DNA of 33,917 nt from contig MNCI01002155.1 in assembly GCA_015680685.1 (NCBI GenBank), forward strand, positions 154,754-188,670. Direction: 5' to 3'. Positions 10,348-19,968 of this stretch are shown here, one piece after another. The notes under the pieces are model-generated. The model ran no database searches, had not been told where the DNA came from, and saw only the letters and a list, made by a program, of their open reading frames with translations. Numbering within the stretch: position 1 is the stretch's first letter; each line of letters starts with the position of its first letter. Both the position numbers and the translations under genes were made by a program. Origin of the DNA: Gnetum montanum (Eukaryota; Streptophyta; Gnetopsida; Gnetales; Gnetaceae).

Positions 10348-10620
10348 AAGTACGACTTGATTACGAGCGTCTACGGACGTGTACGGCTAGTCAAGGAATC
10401 GGCTGCTTGTCGCAACGCATGAGTACGACTTGATTACGAGCATTGGCTGCTTGGTAACCCAGTAGCGTATTCCAGGATTCTGCGCTTGGTAATCCCAGTG
10501 GTAGTCCAATGTGTACGGCTAGTCAAGGAATCGGCTACTCATTGCTAGGCTAGAACGTGTGATAAGTACGACTTAGTTACGAGCACCCACGGGTGTGTAC
10601 GGCTAGCTAAGGAATCGGCT
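10348..10620 (+). repeat. Internal repeats in solo LTR
   Basis: GTGTACGGCTAG(TC/CT)AAGGAATCGGCT occurs at 10379, 10511 and 10595. AGTACGACTT(GA/AG)TTACGAGC occurs near 10349, 10422 and 10565. The copies alternate, so part of the R/U5 region has been duplicated one to two times. Confidence 0.8.
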
Positions 10621-11051
10621 GCTTATCACACTTAAGCTAAATAGGTGCCTCAGTACGACCACTTCGAGCACTTGCGTTACGTGTGGTGATCCCAGTAACG
10701 ATTAGCGTTTGGTAAGCCACAGTTGCATAGTTCAGGGTGTGTCCGGTAAGTGGGAACGGATGCTGACGCTAGTTAATTTAGACTTAGGACATTAGTTAGA
10801 GTTAACTTAGTTTCTCAACCCTTTCCTCTGATAGCATAGAAGATAAAGCGAAAAATACCAAAAAAATCACATACCTCAGACTTGCTTAACCATACACCGT
10901 GACACTTACAAGCAAGCCTGGGAAGACAACGAACGATTAACCCCAAGTGTTTCTTGTGGTGTTAAGGCATTTAGTCTGCGGAGTTCGACCGGATCGCGCG
11001 TGCACGCTCGTATTCGTATGGTTGAGTGTAGGGGTACCTTGCCACTCATCA

Positions 11052-11056
11052 AGGGG
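11052..11056. other. Target site duplication AGGGG, right copy
   Basis: Perfect repeat of 9971-9975. Confidence 0.9.
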
Positions 11057-12063
11057 TAAAACCTTCATTAGGTTTCATTGCCAAGGCTGCATTTCATTTT
11101 GTTTTCTTGTTGAATGAGATGTGTTACATTCAAGAAACTTGATGGTAGAGCATGTCAAAGGAGATGTCACATAACCATGGTGCATGAATGTCAAACATAG
11201 GTTTTCATTGTTAGCAAGTTAAAGAGGGCTATACTTGAGTTGTGGGGATATGGCTCAAGAGGGGCAATGAGGATGATGTGAGATAAGCACTATTGACAAG
11301 ATTGAATAGGCAAAGAAAATCTCATGCACTAAGATCACATAGTAACTCATTATTGTGATAAGTCACACCTTTGCGATAACTTCAGGCTCATCTTGTAAGC
11401 ACAAGTTCAAGAGTACAAAAAATTGAGTCAAGAAATACATGTGATTACAAGAGATCACATGCAGTTACAACCAAATATAGGTCATCATGAGATACAATTG
11501 GCAGAACATGAGAACTTTGTATTTGGTTTTGCATATTTCAACAAAGTTTGCAATGCTTTGAGATGCCAAAAAGATAGAGGAGATTATGCAAGCTCACTTG
11601 TGATAGGCTACAAGGTATGCCAATATAACATCCTCATTCAAACATGCAAATAAAATATCAACAACACTAAAAGCAAACATGTCAATGTTAGATGTAATCA
11701 AGATCATGTGAAGGTTGCCATGTAGGGATTTGATGAGGTATTGGACAAATTAAGGCTTAAGCGAGGAACTTAGTTTTTAGTATTTTCTCCTCATCATTAT
11801 GGTTTGAAATGGGGAATTCGACCAAGGAATCCTTTGTGATGTTTTCGGCTTTAAGATCCATAGCAATTAGGCTACTTTAGAAAATTAAGGTTACATGGTT
11901 TAAATGCTTCCATGCTCTGGGTTTAGGCATTCAAGGTCAACTTGGTTGAATCATATCACCAAAAGGGTCTTCTTAGGCTCAAAAGATAAGTCAAATTTCT
12001 TTCTCATCTTTCTAGCTCAATCCTTCATGTTAACATAAGCACATCAAGTAGCATTTGCATGAT
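11057..12063. other. No gene recognised, right flank of solo LTR
   Basis: Moderately AT-rich, single-copy-looking sequence. A short open stretch at 11423-11653 has no recognisable family and is not called as a gene. Confidence 0.4.
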
Positions 12064-12660
12064 ATATTTTTGTTAAACAATGTTAAAATAATGCAAAAAA
12101 ATTGCAATAACATAGCAAAATGAGAAAAATAAGGCCAAAACATAGTAAAACAAGGCTAAACAAGGAAAAATAAGGTCACTACAAGGCAAAGAAAGGTAAA
12201 ACTTAAGCAAAACAATGTAAAATAAGGTCAAAACAAGGCAAAATATGACTAAACAAAGTAAAAAAATGAGGTTAAAACAAAATAAAATGTGGCAAACAAG
12301 GTTAAAACAAGGTCAAATAAGGCAAGAAAGGTTAAAATAATATTAATTAATAATATTTGTTTTTTAAAGGTGATTTTATGATCAAAATAAGGTAAAACTT
12401 AGAGAAAACATGCCATAGATTACTAAAACAAGTAGAAATCTATTGAAAATAGGTTATAAATTTTTAAAATAAGTTAAAACTTGGAAAAAAACAAGCCATT
12501 AATTGCTAAAGTAAGCAAAAATTTAGTAGAAAAGGCCATAAATTGTTAAAACAAGCAAAAATCTAGCAAAAATAAGGAAAAAAAAATCTTGTGCAAACTA
12601 CTAGATTAAGTAAAAATTTAGTAAAAAAAATTATAATAATCAAAAATCTTATGTAAATCA
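12064..12660. repeat. A-rich minisatellite: ~11-bp AAGGxAAAAC unit and ~40-bp unit
   Basis: From 12064 to about 12345, variants of AAGGTxAAAAC recur roughly every 10-12 bp. From 12412 a ~40-bp unit (GCCATAAATTGxTAAAACAAGxAAAAATxTAG) is seen at about 12412, 12452, 12495 and 12535, with a decayed copy near 12591. The strand is strongly A-rich and C-poor. No coding content. Confidence 0.75.
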
Positions 12661-12720
12661 ATTGTAAGTTGCTAGAAAAATGGCTTTTTATGTTAAAAAA
12701 ATTGTTAAAATTTAGTTTAT

Positions 12721-13260
12721 CAAGCATGTGGGCTTGGAATTCCTAGTGTGTGGGCACTTTATGGCACCATCCCAACTTGTAGGGCCTGCATCCCCAATGT
12801 GTGAGTAGTTTAGCTTAGATTTTGGGCTTGTGGAACTACCAAGAAAGGTTGTGCTCACTTTGGATCAAGTCTTTGGCATGTGGAACCTACCTTGGCATCC
12901 TTTAGGTAGTTTTGGACTTGTAAATTGGTGATATGGATTCCACATGTTGGCCCATGTAATACCATAGTGTGTAAGGCTTGGTACCCCAATGTGTGGGACT
13001 TCAATGCTAGTTTATGAGAGGTTTTGACCAAGTTTTTTGGGTTTTCCAAACTCTTATGATAGCGTCTAGGGTTTTCCACAGGCTAGGGCTGGAAAGTCCA
13101 ACAGCCCCAACGTTGGAGGCTAGAAGGTCTTAGGTTCTACATGTTGCCTCACATGTTGGGGCTAGAAGGTCCAACATGTGAGGCTAGAATGTTTAAAAAT
13201 CTCCACCAAATCCCCATGTGTGAGGCTTATTTTTTGAATTATTTTCCAACTCCAACATGT
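12721..13260. repeat. Degenerate repeats with ATGTGTGGGCTTGG and CCAACATGTGAGGC units
   Basis: Phrases such as TGTGTGGGC, CCCCAATGTGTG, GGCTTGGTACCCC, and later CAACATGTGAGGCTAGAA, recur at irregular intervals of tens of bases. They suggest a heavily diverged tandem array. The unit resembles the one at 8940-9260 in keyword style (CCAATGTG) but cannot be aligned confidently by eye. Confidence 0.5.
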
Positions 13261-13299
13261 AGATGGTTTGAAGGGTTTCTGGTGAGAGGTCTGATTCTC

Positions 13300-13720
13300 C
13301 TGCCCAATGCATCACAGGAGGATTCTCTATACATGTGTTGTGATTCAGAGCCTGTTCTGATAAAGCAGGGACCGCCATGGGAGGTGCCGGGAATGTCTGC
13401 TACGACAGAAGAAGAGGATGGATTTGGAGGATTGGGTGGTGGCAGAGTCAAGGAAAGATGAGGAAGTGGAAGATTTGGGAGAGAAGAATGGAGACTGAGA
13501 AGATGAAACAAATGCAGAGAAGGATGAGGACAAGTTGTTGGGGTTGTGTTGCTAGTGGCAGGAGCAGCGCACAGGCTGGCGAGGCAGTGTGCAGCGCAAT
13601 GGCAACGATACAGCAATGACATCGGCACATGGGGACGAACGACAGTAATAGCGGCTGGCAGTTGCCAGAAACTAAGCTTTTCTGTAGATCTCGCGGTAAG
13701 GGTTTCAAAATTTTTTTATT
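13300..13720. other. GC-richer patch, possible exon remnant
   Basis: This stretch has clearly higher GC than its surroundings. One plus-strand frame near 13410-13490 gives an acidic run (MDLEDWVVAESRKDEEVEDL) before a TGA. Overlapping frames on both strands are open, which is expected of GC-rich DNA, and none matches a family I recognise. It could be a decayed exon or promoter region of a host gene, or simply another repeat. Confidence 0.2.
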
Positions 13721-14072
13721 TTATTGTTTTTATAACTAAGAAATCCCATACTTAACGTTAATTAAGAATGTCATTTAGGAAAAGTATTTTTATAAATGGT
13801 TGTTTTGACCAATTGCTCTGGTCAGTCACTGGCGAAATTTTACTCCATGCACAAAGCTTTCATGGGGATGCCCTTTCACCATCACCGTCACAGTAGATAA
13901 CACTGGACAATGTTCTGCATAGTAAAACTTTGTTACCATTGAAGGCAAAAGTATATAGCATTGTTTATTCAATGTACAGCAGCCCCAAATTTGCTTTGTT
14001 GCAATGAGTCAAAGATGCTCAAGATGATTTGAATCGTAAAATCTTCAACTTAAATAGGTCCCGCACGGAAGC

Positions 14073-14080
14073 TATATAAA
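14073..14080 (+). promoter_or_regulatory. Possible TATA box
   Basis: TATATAAA lies in the context GGAAGCTATATAAAGAACAC, followed about 30 bp later by a C/T-rich ATTCCACTGTCATGC stretch. The layout fits a plant Pol II promoter, but no gene is confirmed downstream. Confidence 0.25.
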
Positions 14081-14774
14081 GAACACTTATTCCACTGTCA
14101 TGCATTTCTTCTTCAATGTCATAGTCTCGGAAGGATTTTATTTTATTATTTCCTTTTTTTAATATTTGAAACAGTAACAATACCCGATCTTAATCAAAAA
14201 CCATTTAAGCTTTGAACTGCCTTAGAGGAGTAACTTGTTTCAACATGATTTTTGTGATTTATGAAAATACCATGCAAATTAAAGCTATGGAAGACTTAGT
14301 ATAGATGTTTAGCTATGTAATATGTTTTAGGAAACCTTTGATAATATTTATATAGATATGTTCCAATTGATGATGGTAGAAAATGAGATTGCAACTCGCT
14401 TTGCTCTAGAGATATCTTGGAATGAAATTGGGCCAACCAAGGAATCAACTTCACCATCATCACCATCATCATCATTTATGTATAGCTTTACTACCTATGA
14501 AACCCAAGGGGAAAAGCATGCCTCTTATATGATTAGATTGGATACCTTAAAGCTTCAAAATTGTTATCTTTGTTCATAAGGAATAGTAATGCTTGCTTGC
14601 TTATACTCTTGGCCTCTATTGAAGTCTTTGATAACCATAAAGCATAGTCATTTGCAATAGGCTGTTTCTTTGTTTAATAATTGTCAAAAAATAAAAACAA
14701 AAATAAAAACTTGTGTTTTACTTTGGTTTCAAGGTCAATTCATGTTCTAATGGTTACATGTTTTTATTGTTCAT

Positions 14775-15090
14775 AGGCATTGGGCTATGACAATGATGGC
14801 TTTGGTGGTGATGTTGATGGTGGTCTTCCTCCTCCTATGGCTTTATCTTGGCTATTGTTGGATATGTTATATTTTGTTGTTTTTATTATGCTGTTATAGT
14901 TTTTATTTGGCTTTTATGGCCATAGAGATCATGTATTATTATTTTTTTGGTCATCTATTTCATACTGCAACTATGGCTATTATTGGACATGGACATTATA
15001 TTTTTTTATTATTTGTCACACAATGTGACCCTGGCTACTATCATAGACCCTTTGGCTATACCCAGGCTCATGTTGTTACATTTTAGTCTT
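14775..15090 (+). pseudogene. Possible Gly-rich exon remnant
   Basis: After a pyrimidine-rich stretch ending TTGTTCATAG (a plausible 3' splice site) the sequence reads GYDNDGFGGDVDGG and LPPP in one frame. It then shows repeated TTGGCTATxxTTGG-type words that would give Gly/Tyr-rich peptide if single-base shifts are allowed. This resembles the Gly-rich tail of plant RNA-binding proteins. No RRM is visible upstream, and the hydrophobic reading of the other frame looks accidental. Very uncertain. Confidence 0.2.
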
Positions 15091-15153
15091 GTGTTCTATG
15101 CTGCTCCTAGTCACAATTTTTAATCATTTTCATGTTTTATATTTTTCTATAAC

Positions 15154-15158
15154 AAGGC
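15154..15158. other. Target site duplication AAGGC, left copy
   Basis: AAGGC directly precedes the TGATGA end of the left LTR and recurs at 27999-28003 after the TCATCA end of the right LTR. Confidence 0.95.
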
Positions 15159-15480
15159 TGATGAGCGGCTAGATATCCCTACGCCCAACCATACGAATCA
15201 TGAGCGTTCACACACGACTTGGTTGAAATCCGCAGACTGTAAGCACTTAACATACGCCAGACTTTTAACCAGTGAAACCTTGGGTTAGAACGGTCGTTGT
15301 CATCCTAATCTCACTTGTGAGGTTCTGTTTACGATGGTTAAGTGAGACTAAGGCTAATGATTTTTATATCTTTTTAATTATCTTTTCGGCGACTAATTAT
15401 CTTGGAAATTAAGGATAGAATATTAATTAATCTAAAATTATCTTAATCTAAATCTTAACTACTCCTAGCATAAGTATCCG

Positions 15481-15481
15481 N
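15481..15481. other. Single ambiguous base at an LTR discontinuity
   Basis: One N stands exactly where 218 bp of the partner LTR are missing. It more probably marks an unresolved join than a biological deletion. Confidence 0.8.
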
Positions 15482-15704
15482 TGCATGAAATAACTAAGCC
15501 CCAATGCTGCAAGAATTGCTTGAATAGTTCATCTTTATTGCCATCACGCCAATGGGCTCAGACACATCAGCGCTCGAATAAAGAGTCGATCACTTTTCTT
15601 ACACCTGCTGTGAGCACTTGGAAAATATTCTATCTCCTACGAGAACAAACTGCAAGAGCGCTACAACTAATCAAAAGATGCCTAAATGAGGCGGAAGGCC
15701 CTCT

Positions 15705-15712
15705 TATTTATA
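15705..15712 (-). promoter_or_regulatory. TATA box of element D 3' LTR
   Basis: TATAAATA in GGCCTATAAATAAGAGG on the minus strand, conserved in the partner LTR (27873-27866). Confidence 0.6.
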
Positions 15713-15730
15713 GGCCGAGAAAGGTGGCTG

Positions 15731-15813
15731 CGTAAACGGGGCCACGTCGATGCAGGGTGGCTACGTCGACGGGCCCGCGTTGACACGGCCCTGTATACGC
15801 AGCCTAGTCGACG
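15731..15813 (-). promoter_or_regulatory. U3 palindrome array of element D (3' LTR)
   Basis: 8-bp words centred on GTCGAC or GTATAC start at 15731 (CGTAAACG), 15745 (CGTCGATG), 15764 (CGTCGACG), 15778 (CGTTGACA), 15792 (TGTATACG) and 15806 (AGTCGACG). The steps are 14, 19, 14, 14 and 14 bp, just upstream of the TATA box. The core differs from GATATC in LTRs A and B, but position and spacing style are the same. Confidence 0.6.
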
Positions 15814-15837
15814 CATTGACTAAATGACACTTCATCA

Positions 15838-15853
15838 TACCCCCACGACTGAG
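15838..15853 (-). other. Polypurine tract of element D with CAGTCGTGGGGG motif
   Basis: The minus strand reads CTCAGTCGTGGGGGTA immediately before the 3' LTR, the required position for plus-strand priming. The same CTCAGTCGTGGGGG string recurs at 19136-19123, and a variant at 20786-20773. Confidence 0.75.
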
Positions 15854-16225
15854 CAAAAACTCGTCCTCGAGTTACTTTACAATTTGGAAGGTATGGATTG
15901 TTATTTACAACACACATAACTTAAACACATACATGACACACACATGACACAACATAAATTTAACCAAGTGTCCGAGTTACAGAGGGGGACAAATTACAAA
16001 AATGGTGGTGTCTAGAGACAAAATTGAACACCTCGTTGATCCTGGAACCTCTGTTGTGTAGGATGATGCACAAAATTGCTGGAGAACATCACACCATCCC
16101 TGGGGGCGGTGGTTCTGACAAACCTTCTCTAGCCTCTGGCCCATGCGTTGGTGGCGGCACGGATGTTGGTAGCCCCGCGGCAGCTACAACTTCTGGAGGC
16201 AACCAGAAAGCCTCCAAGAGAGCCC

Positions 16226-18929
16226 TCATTTTTCTTCTTTTCTTCTAAGGTTGTTCAAGGTCCAGGAAGCTTCTCCAATGTGTGCTGGAATTGGAACTTC
16301 TCAAGGGCAAGGCAGTGCCAAAATGAGTTCTTTTAAGTTGACAAACCAGGTTGCGAACTGCTTGCGTTCGATGTCGAACGCTCGGATTGATGCCTGCAGC
16401 TACTGGTAGTCATTCATTCTTCTGGCTAGGTCCTCCGTGACTGTACGTTGTCCTTCAAAGCTTGGGCGGAGGACCTTGAGTTCTGCGTTTGCTGTTGCTA
16501 GCTTTTGTTTTGTTGCCTTGTGCGCCTGGAACTCTCCCTCGTATAAGGAATATGAGGCGGCCATTTGCTTTTCTAACTTTGACCGTGATCTCCCGGTTGT
16601 GAGCATAGCTAGGTTTGCATATTGAAGGTTGGCCAACTCCATGTATTCTGTCATTTCCTCGATCTGCAGTTCCTTTAGGTAGATTTCTGCTTTATTGTAG
16701 ATGTTCAACCCATCAAAGATGGATGACCATACATCGCCTCCTTCTCGGAGCTGTTGGAGTGCTTGGTTCATCTTGACTTTAGCAACTTGAATGTGCTTCT
16801 CGTTTATCTCCTTCTGCAACCCCACTTGGTCCCTGTAATGATTTTTGACTTTTTCGAACTTCAGGGCCTCGTTTTTCCAAGCGACAATTTCGATTGTAGA
16901 CTTTTGTCGCAATGCCCGAACCTCCTCCATTGACAGATTTCTATTTTTAGTTGCCAACCTTCTTATGTTTGCGTTCACCGTGGCTAGCTCCTCTTGCTGT
17001 TGGTGGATGAAATCTTTCATGTGTTTGTTCTCTGCACCAACATTGTGCAGGTGATGAACTTGTACGGTCAGCTACACGTTCTCCTGATGAACCACCACCA
17101 AGTCCTTTTCTAAGTGATACACTCGGGCATCTGCTATGGACTTGTCAAGGATCACCATCTCTCGTACATCCTCAACAACTTGAAGTTTAAGCTGAAGCTA
17201 TTGAAAAGCTTCATCTCTGGTGATTTCACAGTTGAGGATGGCAGGATCGGCAAGCTGGGGTTTTAATTGGGCTACCTTAGTTGCCAAGTGCTGACAAGTG
17301 GCTTGAGCAGCTTCTAGTTGCCCTTCCAAAACAAGGCTCTTGCCCCTTGCCAATAGCAGCTCCGACTAGATCGTAGTAATGTTGTTCGGAAGGTTGAAGA
17401 CATTCGGAAGCAGTTGCCTGGTTCCTGCCAGTCGGTCCAACAATTCTTCATGTTGGGCTGCATCAATCTTGCTACGAAAAGTTCTGGCAGACACCTATAC
17501 ATCTTGTAGTCCATGAATGTTTGGTACAGGTGTTGCCGGTGCATTGAGATCCATAGCAATTGTATCAGCAACCACTTCGACCGTAACTTCCTGTCCCTGG
17601 TGCTGCATCACCAAGACTATCGCCTCCTCACTATCCTCCAAGTGTACCAAGAAGGTAGCAGCATTCCCTGAGATTTCAGGGAATAACTGTTGAGTTGCGG
17701 TTGATACATCTCGGATGCTTGGATCTATTCTGGTTGGAATTGGTGCTTGGGCGGCGGAGAATATCGGCTCTGCCCTTTCAAGCAAGCTGACTGATTGAGC
17801 CACTTGCTCTAGGTGGCTCATGATAGGGCGATAGACTGAAGGGTCTTCTCCTCCACCAGTCCTACCAAATTGCTCTTGCTGGCTCAAGAGCATTTCTCGG
17901 ATCTCGCGGATGTATTTTGCTGTGTTTTTCAAGCCCAACTGAGTTGTTTGTGCAGGTGGTGGAGGTGGTTGTTACTCTTCCTCTATCTGTGTGGCAGAAG
18001 ACGTTTTATCTTTCATCATTTCTCGCCATGAGGCAATTGGGGCACGCCGAATGATATCATTAGAGTACCGTGCTATCCCTGCCCATTTGCATAACTTTTG
18101 GATTAGGTAGTGAAAGGGGAGAGCTCATCTTCCACATTCGTTCTCAGCAAACCTCTTTTCAATCTCCAAAAATAGTAGCTGTGGAAGACTCATGGGAAAT
18201 TTCCCACTCAATGCAGCACACGCATGAGCGAAGAAGGCTGTGATTTTGTTGGGTCTTACCATTGGATTTAAATGGTAAGATGAAATTTTTGAATATACTC
18301 TCTCCGTTGTGGTCAAGGAGCTAAATTCCTTGTGCTCTATCCCGTAGCACCGTTTGATCCATTGCACCTTTACCTCTGGATCAACCTGCTTTGGAATTTC
18401 TACCACATCTGCCCCAGTTTCAGGCAACCCCAGAGCTTGTGCTATTGCTTTCGAAGAGTAAGAGACATAAATGTCTTTGATTCTTACTCTTGACCCTGGT
18501 TGCTAATTCGATCAGAAGAGATAAGTTTCTCCTAAGTACCACTTACCACTGGTTGTGATGATTGGCCACATCGAAGAGTTCTGCAGTTGGAGCCTCACAT
18601 CTTCTGGTGCATGCTTGAGGAATGGTCCAAAATTTAGCTCTTGGAGGACTGTCTGTTGCACCTCGTGTGGCATGATAACATCAAGGTAGGCTCGGGTTAA
18701 GGTGACCTCAAGCCGTGGTGCTATCCTAAGAGTCTCATCCCCAAGCGATTGGTCACTGGGAATTTTGTCTTCGGGAATTTGATGAACAGATTCCACGTCA
18801 GGTCATTCACGAAAGGGCCCAGTGGCATGAGAGCCCTCCGCATACTCTAGCAGTTGCACTCCTCATCCCCTTCCTGTGAGTGGGTGCTTATCCCTTGGTT
18901 GTGATGGTCCTTCGTCCCTTAGGTGCCAT
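16226..18929 (-). pseudogene. ORF3 of element D: globular domain, Pro linker, coiled coil; not envelope-like
   Basis: A third ORF lies between integrase and the 3' LTR, where Athila relatives carry an env-like ORF. One frame runs from 18796 or slightly earlier to a TGA at 16228-16226, about 860 codons. It is broken only by in-frame stops (18512, 18503, 18125, 17972, 17495, 17366, 17198, 17072, 16400, 16301). A likely start, MAPKGRRT at 18929, is one frame off, so one early frameshift is possible. The N-terminal ~300 residues are globular (RAYLDVIMPHEV, WIKRCYGIEHKEFS, LPFHYLIQKLCKWAGI), loosely resembling the plant-transposon-protein family found beside retroelements. QPPPPPAQ follows, then ~350 residues of charged heptad-like sequence rich in Q, E, K and L. 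No signal peptide or membrane segment is seen. Function unknown. Confidence 0.7.
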
Positions 18930-19122
18930 CTGTAATCAAACATAACCGTTCGTTAGATCGTTCATAAGTAGTTTGAGATGGTCCATATATAGTTTCTCAA
19001 TTTGACCAAGTTATGTTAATGTCACAGGCACACTGTTAAGTTTCCCGGAGCGTTAAGTTAGGGGTTAGGGCCAAATTTTTAGTAATTAACAACTAATTAA
19101 TTAATTACACAAAGGCACCAGC

Positions 19123-19136
19123 CCCCCACGACTGAG
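19123..19136 (-). other. Internal polypurine-type motif, copy 2
   Basis: CCCCCACGACTGAG on the plus strand is an exact 14-base copy of the motif at the true polypurine tract (15840-15853). It lies about 190 bp upstream of the putative ORF3 start. Confidence 0.6.
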
Positions 19137-19289
19137 AGCATACCTCTAGGTGCGTAAAAGGGGTAAGGATAGGTTGATGTGGACACACGATGGAATGTAG
19201 GTGCGTTGGAAAGGGTTAGGCAGAAAAAATGGCAAAAACTCCCCTCAATTTGGACTCCAAATGATGAAAAATACAAAGCGCAGCGAGTG

Positions 19290-19378
19290 TATATATAGGG
19301 GTTGGGCGTTGCGTCGACAGGGCCATGTATACGTGGCCATGTATACGCAAGCACTGCGTATATGGGGCCCCGTATACA
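19290..19378 (-). promoter_or_regulatory. Internal U3-like promoter module ahead of ORF3
   Basis: Palindromic words start at 19312 (CGTCGACA), 19326 and 19340 (TGTATACG), 19357 (CGTATATG) and 19371 (CGTATACA), at steps of 14, 14, 17 and 14 bp. A TATATATA box follows at 19297-19290 on the minus strand. The words, steps and orientation match the U3 of this element. The R/U5 blocks of the LTR (such as the GGCAATAAAGACGAAC signal) are absent, so this is not a whole nested LTR. ORF3 begins about 360 bp downstream. Confidence 0.5.
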
Positions 19379-19509
19379 CAGCACTGTTCACCTATGGACC
19401 AGCATTGACCAACCCATAAAACACTCGAAATGATGAATTTCAAAACCCAAATTGAGGCGGTTGAAGCACGTAAAAGGCCCGGTCATGGTTGAGGATAGGA
19501 GGAAGGTAA

Positions 19510-19968
19510 TTAAGGGCAAAAAGAGACAAAAAATAGGAGAACGGGATGCAAAAAGAACTCAGCGAGGAAGAAATCGAATGATGGGACACTGAAACCAGTC
19601 AACCAAGAAATCCAAAGGAGGGGAGGCTTAACAGGTGGAACCAGGAGTATGCAGGTGGGTCCTCCCCATAGCAGGCAACAACCTTTGTAGCCCTTGCATA
19701 CCCTCGATACTAGGGTCCATGGGCCTGGGTGCCAAGAATTGGTGTTGACCAGGTAAGACTCCAAACCAAGAGAGCCCGCCAAGTCATGAGAGACCTTCAG
19801 AAAGCACAACGAACACACAAAACATAAAAAGGGAAGTGAGGTGAGTACGGAGAGAAGTGGAAATAGAGGGAAAGGAGAGAATGGAAATTCCAAGTGTTGG
19901 CCACATGAAACCCCATGTGCGATTGTGGTTAAGTGACCCGATAGAACCTTTCCTAAGGGCAAACCCAA
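19510..19968 (-). CDS. Hypothetical hydrophobic ORF in the spacer (152 codons), doubtful
   Basis: This frame stays open for 152 codons in an element whose known genes are full of stops, and it encodes several Leu/Phe/Val-rich segments (FPLFPLLSVLTSLPFLCFVC, LLFFVSF). Its position between pol and ORF3 is where an envelope-like gene could lie. However, the strand is pyrimidine-rich, which by itself avoids stop codons and yields hydrophobic residues. No family is recognised. Probably a chance frame. Confidence 0.15.
   Translation of the reverse strand: MGLPLGKVLSGHLTTIAHGVSCGQHLEFPFSPFPLFPLLSVLTSLPFLCFVCSLCFLKVSHDLAGSLGLESYLVNTNSWHPGPWTLVSRVCKGYKGCCLLWGGPTCILLVPPVKPPLLWISWLTGFSVPSFDFFLAEFFLHPVLLFFVSFCP

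Larger units (their letters stand above)
9976..11051 (+). repeat. Solo LTR of the Athila family of element A
   Basis: A 1076-bp LTR with perfect terminal inverted repeat TGATGA...TCATCA and a perfect 5-bp target duplication. It is followed by no PBS or gag and preceded by no polypurine tract, so the internal region was lost, most simply by recombination between two LTRs. In order it contains a five-copy GCGATATCGC array, TATAAATA (10095), AATAAA (10269), and an internally repeated block with GTGTACGGCTAG and AGTACGACTTGATTACGAGC. It ends GGGGTACCTTGCCACTCATCA. It matches LTR A (1595-2550) in the opposite orientation. Confidence 0.93.
15159..15837 (-). repeat. 3' LTR of element D
   Basis: A 679-bp LTR that matches 27100-27998 except for point changes, small indels and a 218-bp segment (27422-27639) that is replaced here by the single N at 15481. 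It contains a minus-strand TATAAATA (15712-15705), an AATAAA signal (15539-15534) and a GTCGAC/GTATAC palindrome array at 15731-15813. Confidence 0.95.

Noticed and set aside
13193-13755. Several overlapping open frames on both strands
   Set aside because: Mutually overlapping frames in GC-richer DNA without family matches; none has better support than the others.
14787-15086. 99-codon hydrophobic plus-strand frame resembling a membrane protein
   Set aside because: It arises from T-rich sequence. An alternative frame gives a Gly-rich reading, and no family is recognised.
19050-19400. A whole nested LTR inside the element D spacer
   Set aside because: The U3-like array and TATA are present, but the conserved polyadenylation block, LTR ends and target duplication are not, so only a U3-like module is claimed.
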